Assembly (NCBI GenBank): GCA_028456385.1
Contig: JALNQF010000785.1
Span: 1-14,252, forward strand
From: Ophiosphaerella korrae
Lineage: Eukaryota > Ascomycota > Dothideomycetes > Pleosporales > Phaeosphaeriaceae
Direction: 5' to 3'
DNA: 14,252 nucleotides
Position 1 is the stretch's first letter. Each line of letters opens with the position of its first letter. The position numbers and the translations under genes were made by a program. Of this stretch, positions 1 to 8,279 are shown one piece after another. Below the pieces are notes generated by a model. The model was not told the DNA's origin and did not search any database. It worked only from the letters and a program-made list of their open reading frames with translations.

Positions 1-77
1 CCTAACCCTAACCCTAACCCTAACCCTAACCCTAACCCTAACCCTAACCCTAACCCTAACCCTAACCCTAACCCTAA
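1..77 (+). repeat. Terminal telomere, (CCCTAA)n
   Basis: A partial unit plus twelve perfect CCCTAA units form the extreme left end, so the window begins at a natural chromosome terminus with the C-rich strand reading inward. This unit is the usual telomere of filamentous fungi (also of vertebrates); ciliates typically carry CCCCAA-type units. The unit contains no CA or TG dinucleotide, so it is immune to the CpA-directed mutation that has reshaped everything inward of it. That explains why it is perfect while the adjacent sequence is degenerate. Confidence 0.98.
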
Positions 78-325
78 TAAATACTATAACTCTACTACAT
101 TTTATTTAATATCTTACTATATAGTAGTCGGATTATTATAGAAATTACTATAACTAACCTACTATACCTTATTATACTAGACTATAGAGTTGTAGTAATA
201 TTAAAGTCTATTTTACTCTTTATTCTATTAAAATCCTAATATACTAGAACAAAAGGTTATCTATTTAGGGTTTCTAGTAGAATAAGACCTTAACAACGTC
301 TTATTCTAGGGCCTATTATAGATAG
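71..325. repeat. Subterminal 255-bp repeat, copy 1
   Basis: This stretch is repeated in the same orientation at 6723-6977 with no gaps. I count 15 differences in 255 positions (about 94% identity), and all 15 are C/T or G/A transitions. Both copies begin inside a CCCTAA motif and both end with the same gatag; sequence to the right then diverges abruptly. The repeat is therefore a telomere-adjacent element rather than part of the helicase relic beside it. No protein frame was recognised in it. Confidence 0.93.
278..308. repeat. Inverted repeat (hairpin) in subterminal repeat copy 1
   Basis: Arms of 11 bp (278-288 and 298-308) pair perfectly around a 9-base loop. In the other copy of the repeat (6930-6960) the fourth base of each 10-bp core arm differs, but pairing is still perfect: A-T here, C-G there. 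RIP acting on a CA in one arm and the matching TG in the other gives this symmetrical change, so it is not by itself evidence of selection for the structure. Confidence 0.75.
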
Positions 326-3300
326 GGCTCTTATACTATATAATTACCTATATTACTAGTTTCTATACGCTGTAGAACTTAGCTTACTTACCTAATAACC
401 TCTTTAACTCTCTATCTACGTCTACTAACTATATTATTTTCTACTAATAGTATTCCTCTTCTACTACTTCTTTACGTACTACTACTACTTACGTACCTTT
501 TTATAGCTTCTTTTCTATTACTAATATAATCTATAAAAATATATACTACTCTATACTAGCTAAACGTAACCTAATCTTCTTTACCTTTACGCTAAATATA
601 GGCTCTATAACTAGCCTCCTATAAATACTACTTACTATACTACTACTATGCCTAGTTTAAATATTAAACGCCTAGTCCTTGTTATCTAAATTGCCTTCGT
701 CTTTATCTATATTTAAAAACGCCTTAATAGCTACCTAATTATAGATATACTAATAGTAAATTACCTTTATACTATATCTCTATACTATTACTATTAACTT
801 AATACCTATTTACTATAATAATTCTTTTTACATTACGCCTATAACCTAGTTAGTATTCTATAACTCTACGCTACCTTACGTCTTAACACTTTCTACTTAC
901 TTTTCTTCTTACTCTCTTACGCTCGCCTACTAGCTAACACTATATACCTTTTTTCTCTCTTATACTTTATCTTCTTCTTGCTTTCTCTTCTACTCTAGTT
1001 TCTACTAACTCTTTTCTAGATATAGCTCCTATATATACGTACTCTCTTCTTCTACTCTACTACGTACTACTCTATTTATCTATTACTAAAATAGCTAGCT
1101 AAACTATAAATAATATACTACTAGTTCTCTTACTTTGCGTAGTATATACCTATAGATTACTTTACCTCTACTACTTTAACTAATATTCTTGTAATATATT
1201 ATAGTAAATACTACTATCTTATCTTTAATACTAATTTAGCTACTATCTTTATTCGCACTATTTTTAAATTTAACTATTATAAGCTCTAAACCTTATAGTA
1301 GTCTACCCCCTACTATATATACTACTAGGGCTAACTTATAGTAAGTATCTTTTATCGCCTACCTATATACCTATACGTAATCCTTTACTTATACTACGCT
1401 ACCTCCTATACCTAGCGCTACCTACGTTACCTTAACGTCGATAAATTAATTTTAAATCTTTTCTTCTTCTCTTAACTACTACTCTAGCTACTTTTCTAGG
1501 TCTTCTACGCTTATTATATTTTTATTACGTAGGTCTTTTATAAAACTTTACCTAACTTACTACTTAGCTATATTATCTACTAGCTTATCCTAGTTAATTA
1601 TAGGTAACGTAGTTGTATTTAGTATAACTAAACCCTCGCTATTAACTTATAACAATATTAATTCTGTTAAAATATATTGTTGCGCGCTAGCTATTATCTT
1701 GTAGATTATTAACTATAGTTATACTATACTAAACTATATATTACTATATAACAACGTATTACTAATCTAGTTAACTACGCCCTTTACGTTAGTTGTAAAC
1801 TAGATCTTAAACGCAAATGCTCTTAACTATAAAATTAAGTCTATTAGTATTAGCTTACTATTATATTTAGTTAATGTTATAAAGTAGCTAGCTATCTCCT
1901 ATATAAACTACAAATAGGGCAGTACTATAGTAGCTACGTCTTCTAACTCTTACCCTTTACTAGCTAGCTTATTAATCTACTCTTATTATATCTATATTAA
2001 CTTATACAATACTAATATACGTGTTATACTTACTACTACTAACTACTTAGGCGTATATACTAATAGGCTTAACTACCTACTCTCTACACTAATCTCTAAT
2101 ACTACTATACTACTAATTAACGCGCTTATATACTTGTTATCGCCTAATATATAGTTTAATAATAATATTATAAACTCTAGTACGTACCTCTCTAGTACTT
2201 CTTCCTACTACTCGTCTAACCTCTTGTTGTTACTATTATCTAACTCTATCTCCTTAAACTAATCCTCTTCCCTATTACGCCCTATAATTACCTTAATCCT
2301 CTCTATATACTTATATTACTTGCCTATAATATAATACAATAGCCTTCTACCTTTAACCTTGTTATTATTATAGTGTTAAATAACTAGTATTTTATAAGTC
2401 TACTAAATATATATAATAAGCTCTAGCTATATATTACTATATTTAACTATTGTCTTACTTATCTACTACGCGTTAAACAGCTTCTTACTTGTCGTATTAC
2501 TAAGTTCTTGCTAGTTAATATATATTATCGCGGGCATACTAACTACACTTACTTAGGATACTTACTATACCTACTATATTACTATACGAGCTACTTAATA
2601 TACGTTAAACAACGCCTACTCTTTGCGTGTAAGCTTAGCTACTATCTTTAATAACTAGTTGCGCCTTAAACTCTTTAGATACTATACCTATCTTACTTAA
2701 TTTAGCTACTTGCTAAAATCGTATCTATCTATATCTTCTTAGATAGTAGCATTTATATTCTTCTCTAGTTCCTCTATCTACGTTGTAACTTATACTAATA
2801 ATACTTTAACTACTTAACCTATATCTCTATCTATATTATTACCTACTAAGTAAACTACTATTACTATATTAACTTAAAACAACCTACTTATAGAACTAGT
2901 ACTATAGAATTTCTAGTATATTACTATCGTCTATATAGCTTACGCACTAGCTTAGAGCTTACTCTAGTAATACTCTTTTTAGTAATATTCCTTTATTTAC
3001 TTAATATAGTAATAAATATACCTATATTTATTATATTAAAGCTTATTATAGTAAATAAGTAAATATAGTAATAGTAGTAATTCTAGCCTAGGATAAACAA
3101 CTTAGTCTAAGTCGCTTACTTATTGCTGCAACTATAACGCTTCCTACACTACCTAGATAATTTTCTATTATATCTACTAAACGTACTCCTAGTAGCTTTT
3201 ATCTAAATAGGCCTTTAGCTAGGACTAGACAACGCCTTACTAGTAGGTCTTGTAAATAGTAATGTAGTACGCTAGTAAATATTTAAAAATGTTATTAAAT

Positions 3301-3370
3301 TACTCTATTCTTAGTATATCTAATAATCTTCTTATTCTAAGCTAATACTACCTTCCCTCCTATATATTCC
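321..3370 (-). pseudogene. Telomere-linked helicase (TLH/OrsD-like) relic, helicase half missing
   Basis: One minus-strand frame can be followed without a frameshift from about 3370 to 321 (about 1000 codons), broken only by TAA/TAG. The N-terminal part (about 3290-3150 and 3100-2860) has the layout of the OrsD-type double zinc-finger-like region, with expected Cys read as Tyr (KTYQQG, EALQLQ, VVYP, YQKFYSTS). The central part keeps LRAFAFKIQFTTN (about 1820-1780), VGGRLLQGLELI (about 1315-1280), IVVFTIIYYK and RYILRKVREL (about 1225-1120), and IQTRHSSSIV (about 660-635). The last homologous run is ELKRLLGKQAKFYSVQK (about 407-355), which in this family lies just upstream of the helicase Walker A motif. 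At 321-325 the match ends at the subterminal repeat. TLH genes are typical of fungal subtelomeres. The gene pointed toward the telomere and its 3' helicase half is lost. The assignment rests on remembered family patterns. Confidence 0.78.
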
Positions 3371-3760
3371 TATTAATCCCTAAAATAACGTACACCCCCC
3401 GCTATTATAGCTAAAAGCCTAAGACACGACTACCTACGTATTCTTATTAGCTTATTAGGGTAGTGTCTACATTAGGTTACTTAGATAGTACGCGCCTAGA
3501 CTTCTACTCCTAAGAGTAAGCCTCTTCTCTAACTCTATTACCTCTATTTTATAGCCCTTTACGCGTTTTTATTATTTTAATCTACTACTTATTAAACTTA
3601 TATTTCTTTTTTAATAGTAGCGCTACGCTAGACACTCTTCTAATACCTATAAATAGTAAACTACGTAATACAATATATTATTATCTTATCTTCTTTATTT
3701 CTACTTCTTTTAAGCTAGGTCTCCTATTAATCCTTACTATAAACGCGTTTTATAACTCCT
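3371..3760 (-). other. Possible upstream coding relic, different frame from the helicase relic
   Basis: A second minus-strand frame, offset from the helicase frame, reads as a hydrophilic protein-like stretch with only TAA/TAG stops (pieces such as VLEECLAQRYY, GYKIEVIELEKRLTLRSRS and YNSGGC). It could be a 5' exon of the helicase gene joined by a lost intron, an upstream gene, or chance openness in AT-rich DNA. I recognise no family. Confidence 0.3.
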
Positions 3761-3814
3761 ACTATACTAGCGCGTTTAGTAGTAGGTATATATTACGTCT
3801 ATAAGATTACGTAT

Positions 3815-3835
3815 TAAGACCCTAGTAGGGTCTTA
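3815..3835. repeat. Perfect 9-bp hairpin between divergent relics
   Basis: Arms 3815-3823 and 3827-3835 pair perfectly around a 3-base loop (agt). The stem contains CCC/GGG, rich for this region. It lies between the minus-strand helicase side and the start of the divergent plus-strand relic, where promoters would have been. A regulatory role is possible but not shown. Confidence 0.5.
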
Positions 3836-3842
3836 GATAGAA

Positions 3843-5684
3843 CCTAACCTTACGCCTACCTTACTACTTATAATACGCCTATTGTGTATTATATCTACTT
3901 TATTAATTCTACGTTCTATAGTAAGAGAGGTAGATAGTAGAAAGTAAAGCTTCTTAGTTACTTATAATACTCGCATCTTATATAACTATAGCTACTAGGC
4001 CCTTAATATAGACTATAAGAAATTATTCTACTTCTAAGCTACGCAGGTAAGCTAACAAGTACCTAAATTTAGTATAAGATAGCTAATTCCTAATAACTAA
4101 AGTAACTACAATCTAGTACTTATTACTAATTCTCTTCTCTTAGTAATCTAGTTAGTATAAGAAATACTTATAAGAGTACTTAATAAAGAGAGCTAGTAGA
4201 AGCTTATCTATATAGCTATTGTACTAGTAAATACTATAGATAATATACTACCTTTTATATAAAGGATACCTACTACTAGTAACTTAGATAAAAAGGTCTA
4301 AAGTCCTCTACCTATACTAAAGCGTAAAGCTATACACTCTCTAATACTAGTATAGAAGCGTACTTAGAGTAAACTTTGCACGCTTATACTAGCACTAAAG
4401 GAGCTAGAAGTAGAGAAGTTAGAAGTAGAGTAATTAGAAGTAGAGCTATCCTCCTAGCTAGAGCCCTTATAGCTACTACTAGTCTATATTACTACTATTA
4501 CTAGTAATAACTATTGCGTAGAGTAGACCTATAGAAAGAAACTAGCTATAGTACAAGAAAAAAAAAGGTAGACTCTAGGACTTATAGAGCTAGCTAACTT
4601 AGTAGAGGCTACTAAAAAAATTGCCTACTATACTATTACCTCTACTAATAACCTAGATATTGCCTAGATTATTAAGTAACTTATAGGTAAGGGTAGTAAC
4701 TTCTATATAGAGACTAGGTCTCTCTATAGAACTACTTATAGTATACTTAAGAAAGCTTACGTAGTTAGTAGTCTAAATACTTAGTATAACGTAGCTACCT
4801 TCCTATAGTTATAGAGAGAGCGTAGCGCACTAGTCCTATTACGTAGTACTACTATTAATAGCGCTATATCTAGCTAAATTACTCTATAGAACTACTACGC
4901 TAATAGCTATAATAGCGTCTTCTAAAATACTTAGTACACGAGCTACTACTATAAGTAGTAGATAGCTACTATTACAATTAAGTACTACTAGGTAATAGCT
5001 CTCCTTAGTTATATATATACTACTAAGATTAACTAACTTTAGTAAGACAACTACCTAGTAAGTAATAATACCTCTTGTAGTTAGTATAGCTAGGTTACTA
5101 TTAAGTCCTAAACTATTAATAGCCTACTACTATTAGTCTATCTTACTAGTACGCCTTATAAAAAGAAGGCCTTTGTAAAGCGCTTAACCTAGGTAATACA
5201 CTAGTATAATACTACTTAAACTCTTAGCTAAGGTAGCCTTTATCTAATACTTACTAACGTCGTCTCTACCTATTAGGTAGAGAAAGATATCTATACCTAT
5301 AAGTAGCTTATCTAGCTTAATCTAATTAAGAGAGTAAACAAAGACGTATATACTATAAGTATAGTATTAGATAAGTAGCTAGGCGTAAAGAGTATTTAGG
5401 GCGGCCTAATCTAGAGTAAAGAAATACTCTATATTAAGGAAAAGGGCCTAATAGTAGCCTATAAAGTTAAAGAGATTATAAGTAGTACTAATAATAAAGG
5501 TAGTAATAGTAGCGTTAAGTGTACTATACTATCTACAAGAAGTATATCTTAGTAGCTTTAATAGCTTATATTGCTAGAACTATTTAAGTAATATTAATTA
5601 ATATACTTCTATCCCCTTATAGTAGTCTATATAAACAAGTTCTAGTTAAAGGTAGAAGCTTTAGCCTTAAATATTACTATCCTA
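3843..5684 (+). pseudogene. Unrecognised large protein relic, divergent from the helicase relic
   Basis: One plus-strand frame stays coherent for about 610 codons, interrupted only by TAA/TAG at likely former Gln or Trp codons, with no frameshift needed. The middle (about 4390-4450) holds a charged repeat (xLEVE units). Later stretches include IIKQLIGKGSNFYIETRSLYR (about 4660-4730), FLQLQRERSALVLLRST (about 4800-4850), TPYKKKAFVKRLT (about 5150-5190) and VLDKQLGVKSIQGGLI (about 5366-5415). I do not recognise the family. The other two plus frames lack this character. The 3' end is cut by the interstitial TTAGGG tract at 5685, mirroring the truncation of the helicase relic at the other end of the block. 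The true start is unknown; 3843-3900 is the earliest convincing point. Confidence 0.55.
4398..4445 (+). repeat. 15-bp tandem repeat encoding E-x-L-E-V units
   Basis: About three consecutive 15-bp units share the core tagaagtagag. They read as the acidic pentapeptide E-x-L-E-V in the frame of the surrounding relic, which suggests a short helical or coiled segment in the former protein. The repeat being in phase with that frame supports the frame choice. Confidence 0.6.
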
Positions 5685-5701
5685 GGTTAGGGTTAGGGTT
5701 T
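5685..5701 (+). repeat. Interstitial telomeric tract, TTAGGG orientation
   Basis: Nearly three TTAGGG units (ggttagggttagggttt) lie about 5.7 kb inside the chromosome, with the G-rich strand on plus. That is the orientation expected at the right end of a chromosome, opposite to the true terminus at base 1. The tract interrupts the reading frame of the relic to its left. It is best explained as a former chromosome end or a telomerase-filled break. Confidence 0.85.
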
Positions 5702-6016
5702 AAAGAAAAGCTACTAAAGCCTTTGTCTTAAGAGTCGTACTATTAGATTAGACTATTAATCTAGTAGTACCTAAGCTAACTTAACAATAAGTAAGCTTAC
5801 CTATATTAACACTTAGATTGCGAGACTAGGTGCGTCTAAGCTTAGCTAAGTAGCTACTTAACTAGTCCTATTAACTTAGCTAGTTAACTAGTTTAATTAA
5901 ATTAATTACTTAATTCTAACGTTTTTATACTACTTGTAGTAAACTATATACAACCTCTAAAACCCCTCTAAACCTAATAGGTACTAATTAATCTATAGTA
6001 GAATAACACACTAAGG
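5702..6016. other. No gene recognised; spacer after interstitial telomere
   Basis: I could not follow a convincing reading frame here on either strand. The stretch is AT-rich with many TTAA, CTAG and AATTA motifs. The only structure seen is the inverted repeat at 5737-5770. It may be the 5' portion of the degraded transposon whose transposase fragment lies at 6278-6640, but I could not find transposon termini. Confidence 0.4.
5737..5770. repeat. 14-bp imperfect inverted repeat
   Basis: Arms 5737-5750 and 5757-5770 are complementary with one A/G mismatch around a 6-base loop. The mismatch is of the kind RIP produces on one arm, so the repeat may once have been perfect. No function is evident. 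Confidence 0.5.
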
Positions 6017-6278
6017 TAATAGCCTTCTACTAAGTTTTCTATATTAGCTAACCTAAAACAACGTTAGTAAGCTAGATATGCGTTATAAATATAGTAAACT
6101 AGAAACTTTAGAGTAATAAGCCTTCTATTAAGTCTTCTATCTTAGCTAACTTAAAATAATACTAATAAGCTAGATATACGTTATAAATATAGTAAACTAG
6201 AACTTTTAGAGTAATAGGCCTACTACTAAGTCTTCTATATTAGCTAACTTAAGATAATATTAATAAGCTAGATATAGG
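6017..6278. repeat. Degenerate 97-bp minisatellite, about 2.7 units
   Basis: Three consecutive units begin at 6017, 6114 and 6212, each opening with taata plus a gcc-containing motif, followed by taag-tcttctat, tagctaac and aagctagatat at matching spacing. Units one and two also share a conserved block (cgttataaatatagtaaac). Unit lengths are 97 and 98 bp; the third is cut short at about 6278, exactly where the transposase frame begins. Differences between units are mostly transitions. Confidence 0.85.
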
Positions 6279-6640
6279 TTACCTACTTTATTAACTACTA
6301 CTCTATCTACCTTATCTTACGCTAGAGTACTAGAATTAATAGTGTACGCTATTAAGCTAATTCTAGATACAAATACAAGCTATACTTTAATCTTTTATAC
6401 TAGAAGATTAAGGAGTATAAGGTAGAGTAGCGTAATATATACAATATAGATAAGAAGGGCTTTATAATAGGTGTGTTAGGTAGAACAAAGAGAGTATTCT
6501 CTAAAAGTAGCTAGGTAAAGAAAGGGGTTAGAGCACTAACTTAAGATAACAATAGGAAGTAGATAATAGTGCTAGTAAGCGTGTATACTAATAGATTAGC
6601 TCCTATCTATATAGTCGCTAGTAAAACTACTTTGTTTTTC
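6278..6640 (+). pseudogene. Pogo/Fot1-like DDE transposase fragment
   Basis: A plus-strand frame reads VTYFINYY, then STRINSVRY, then SRYKYKLYFNLLY, then the motif NIDKKGFIIGVLGRTKRVFS (6443-6500), followed by ALT, DNNRK and IIVLVSVYTN. This is the order seen in fungal Tc1/mariner-pogo DDE endonucleases: the end of the DNA-binding region, the F(D/N)LL segment, then the first catalytic Asp in the N-x-D-x-x-G-F context (6449-6451, retained). The fragment ends near 6640 before the second catalytic Asp, and the N-terminal HTH region is absent. TAG/TAA at former Trp and Gln positions mark it as dead. Terminal inverted repeats were not found. Confidence 0.78.
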
Positions 6641-6680
6641 CTATATACTCTAGTTAGAATACTCTATACTATTAGCGTTG

Positions 6681-6728
6681 CCCTAAAACCCTAACCTTAG
6701 TGTTATTGTAAGCGTATAGCCTACCCTA
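6681..6728 (+). repeat. Two degenerate CCCTAA tracts (6681-6697, 6719-6728)
   Basis: The first tract holds two CCCTAA cores with one extra A or so between them. The second is an imperfect CCTACCCTAA directly abutting subterminal repeat copy 2. Their orientation matches the true chromosome terminus, so together with the repeat they reproduce the arrangement telomere then 255-bp repeat seen at base 1. They look like remnants of an older chromosome end now buried 6.7 kb inside. Confidence 0.75.
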
Positions 6729-6977
6729 ACAAATACTACAACTCTACTATATTTTATTTAATATCTTACTATATAGTAGTTAGATTATTATAGAAATTAC
6801 TACAACTAACCTACTATACCTTATTGTACTAGACTATAGAGTTATAGTAATATTAAAGTCTATTTTACCCCTTATTCTATCGAAATCCTAATATACTAGA
6901 ACAAGAGGTTATCTATTTAGGGTTTCTAGTAGAACAAGACCTTAACAACGTCTTGTTCTAGGGCCTATTATAGATAG
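6723..6977. repeat. Subterminal 255-bp repeat, copy 2 (internal)
   Basis: Collinear, ungapped match to 71-325 in the same orientation, with all 15 differences being transitions. This copy keeps more C/G at several differing sites (for example tcga against ttaa), so it has suffered somewhat fewer hits at those positions. It ends four bases before the retrotransposon LTR starts. Confidence 0.93.
6930..6960. repeat. Inverted repeat (hairpin) in subterminal repeat copy 2
   Basis: Counterpart of the hairpin at 278-308, with the same 9-base loop (cttaacaac). The arms still carry the C-G pair that has become A-T in the terminal copy, so this is probably closer to the ancestral form. Confidence 0.75.
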
Positions 6978-6981
6978 ATTA

Positions 6982-7155
6982 CTTTAACCTATAATCTATT
7001 AATACTAAGAGTCTATAGATTATAGATTACTTTATGTATCCTAATTATATATAGTTTCCTAATTAAGTTTGTATTCTTTATATTTATAAGAACTTAATCT
7101 TTTAGTTATAAAGCTAATTAGTTCTATCTATATTTCTCTTATTACTATTGTAACA
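6982..7155 (-). repeat. 3' LTR of the chromovirus
   Basis: Matches 13316-13489. From 6984 on I count 12 differences in 172 positions (about 93% identity), 11 of them transitions. On the minus strand it begins TGTTAC, directly after the polypurine tract, which fixes the boundary. The far end is less sure: the right copy reads tatta there, plausibly a mutated TGTTA, giving the usual TG...CA ends. Confidence 0.9.
6985..7029. repeat. Inverted repeat near the end of the 3' LTR
   Basis: Arms 6985-6997 and 7017-7029 are complementary over 13 bp with one mismatch around a 19-base loop. The same structure is perfect in the other LTR (13319-13363). It could be a transcription-termination or RNA-packaging structure at the LTR edge; this is inference. 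Confidence 0.55.
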
Positions 7156-7169
7156 CTATCTCCTCTTTT
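7156..7169 (-). other. Polypurine tract
   Basis: Read on the minus strand this is AAAAGAGGAGATAG, an unbroken run of purines except for one T, immediately followed by the LTR start TGTTAC. Its position and composition are those of the plus-strand primer of reverse transcription. It confirms the element's orientation and the LTR edge. Confidence 0.85.
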
Positions 7170-7857
7170 AGGTAGGTCTTTGTTTATCTATCCTAAAGCT
7201 AAAGTTATTAGCTTACTTTCTTTATTAATTTCTAGCTCTTTATTACTCTCTATAGTTACTTCTTCTATATATTATTAATATCTTCTTACTAATTACGTAT
7301 TACGTAATAGTGTTAAAATGTTTCCTTATTCTTGTTATACCTCCTCTAGGTTAAATCCTAAGCGCTCTCTTTATATAGTTTCTATAAACAATAGTAGAGC
7401 TTATAAGGCGTATATTTATATAAACGTTTATAGTTCCTATAACGTGTCTAGTATTTCTCTTATAGAGTATATATTTATTATACTTATTCTTATATCTAAG
7501 CTTAATAATAATAGGGAGAGCTATTAACTAGGCTTAAGAGAAATTACTATCTTAAATTATAGAGGCTAAAGCTAAGCGTAAGTAAATCTAGAAGCTTACG
7601 TAGAGTAAGCTAGTAAAGAATTAAGCTTATCTCTCTTATCTTTATAAGATAAAGGCGCTAAATAATAAGAAATTAGCTAAGTAGTTAGTAGCTCTAGAAG
7701 CTAAGCTAGACTTAGATAAGGTATTTAGTATTACTATAGTAGGTCCTAGGTTAGGCGCTCTTATTACCTCTCTATCTAGTAATAGTAATATTAGTTCTCT
7801 TAGTTTACTACTAGGCGTTCTAGAGGGTTTTAACTTTAGAAGTCTTTTAGTTTCTTA
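7160..7857 (+). pseudogene. Antisense extra coding relic inside the chromovirus
   Basis: Plus strand, opposite to gag-pol. From about 7160 one frame is almost open: a single TAA near 7276, then an ATG-started open stretch from 7318 to 7527 (69 codons) with pieces such as SRLNPKRSLYIV and SRAYKAYIYINV. From about 7500 a second frame takes over through an apparent frameshift, reading ITSL-type Ser/Leu runs after a highly charged segment (EAKAKRK, KLVKN, KIKALNNKKLAK, VALEAKLDLDKVF) that looks coiled-coil. It ends near 7857, tail to tail with and slightly overlapping the pol end at about 7836. The layout recalls a family of small fungal proteins with a Cys-rich N-terminal region followed by a Lys/Glu/Ala-rich helix; several Tyr fall where Cys would be. 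The function is not known to me. It could be an element-borne antisense gene or a captured host fragment. Confidence 0.6.
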
Positions 7858-7995
7858 GAGTAGTTAAGATTATTTTCTAGTTCCTATATTTCTTCCTATA
7901 GTTGTCCTTTTTTATCTATACCTATCTATTTTACTAGGTAGTAGTTCTTACTATTATAGAACTAGTATACTAGGATTTTTTTAACTTCTTATTCT
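7836..7995 (-). other. Chromodomain of pol (relic)
   Basis: The C-terminal frame reads an aromatic-rich pattern: FYNSKNYYLVK, a stop at a Trp position, IGIDKKGQL, a second stop at Trp, EEI, then ELENNLN. This is the chromodomain layout Y-LVKW-G-W-W-P-NL, and places the element among chromoviruses. Such domains tether integration to modified histone H3 in heterochromatin, which would suit a subtelomeric insertion site. Confidence 0.82.
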
Positions 7996-8279
7996 TCTTA
8001 TTCTCTATACGTATCTACTTTATATACTAGTAGTTCTACATTTTATAGTACTATCTTAAGTAGTACTATATAGAAGGTTAGGTATATCCTTATTTTATTT
8101 AGTAGTTTTAATTTAAATATAACTAGCGTAACTTCTTTCTTAATTTTATATAGTCTTATCTTAACGTAGTCTAATTTTAAACTTAGTTTCTTACTCTTAA
8201 TATTTTTTTATTCTAACTATACTTTTTCTTTCTTTCTAAATTAAGGTCCCTCTTTATATTTCTTGTTATAGTACTTTAC

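Noticed and set aside
2993..3073. Long AT-rich inverted repeat of TTTACTTA/TAAGTAAA type
   Set aside because: Interrupted arms in very simple AT sequence, lying inside the helicase relic's second finger region; expected by chance at this composition.
321..5684. Genes intact under a code in which TAA/TAG mean Gln (ciliate-type)
   Set aside because: With TGA absent, every frame would be open. TAG also falls at Trp positions, Cys positions read Tyr, catalytic Asp reads Asn, and YCA/TGR are missing from non-coding parts too. The telomere unit is also not the usual ciliate one. RIP explains all of this.
6017..6278. CRISPR-like array
   Set aside because: Units are 97 bp, adjoining and similar throughout, without unique spacers; this is a minisatellite in a eukaryotic subtelomere.
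7318..7527. 69-codon ATG open frame as an intact small gene
   Set aside because: The same frame continues upstream with a single stop, and the protein pattern continues downstream in another frame, so it is one piece of a larger antisense relic.
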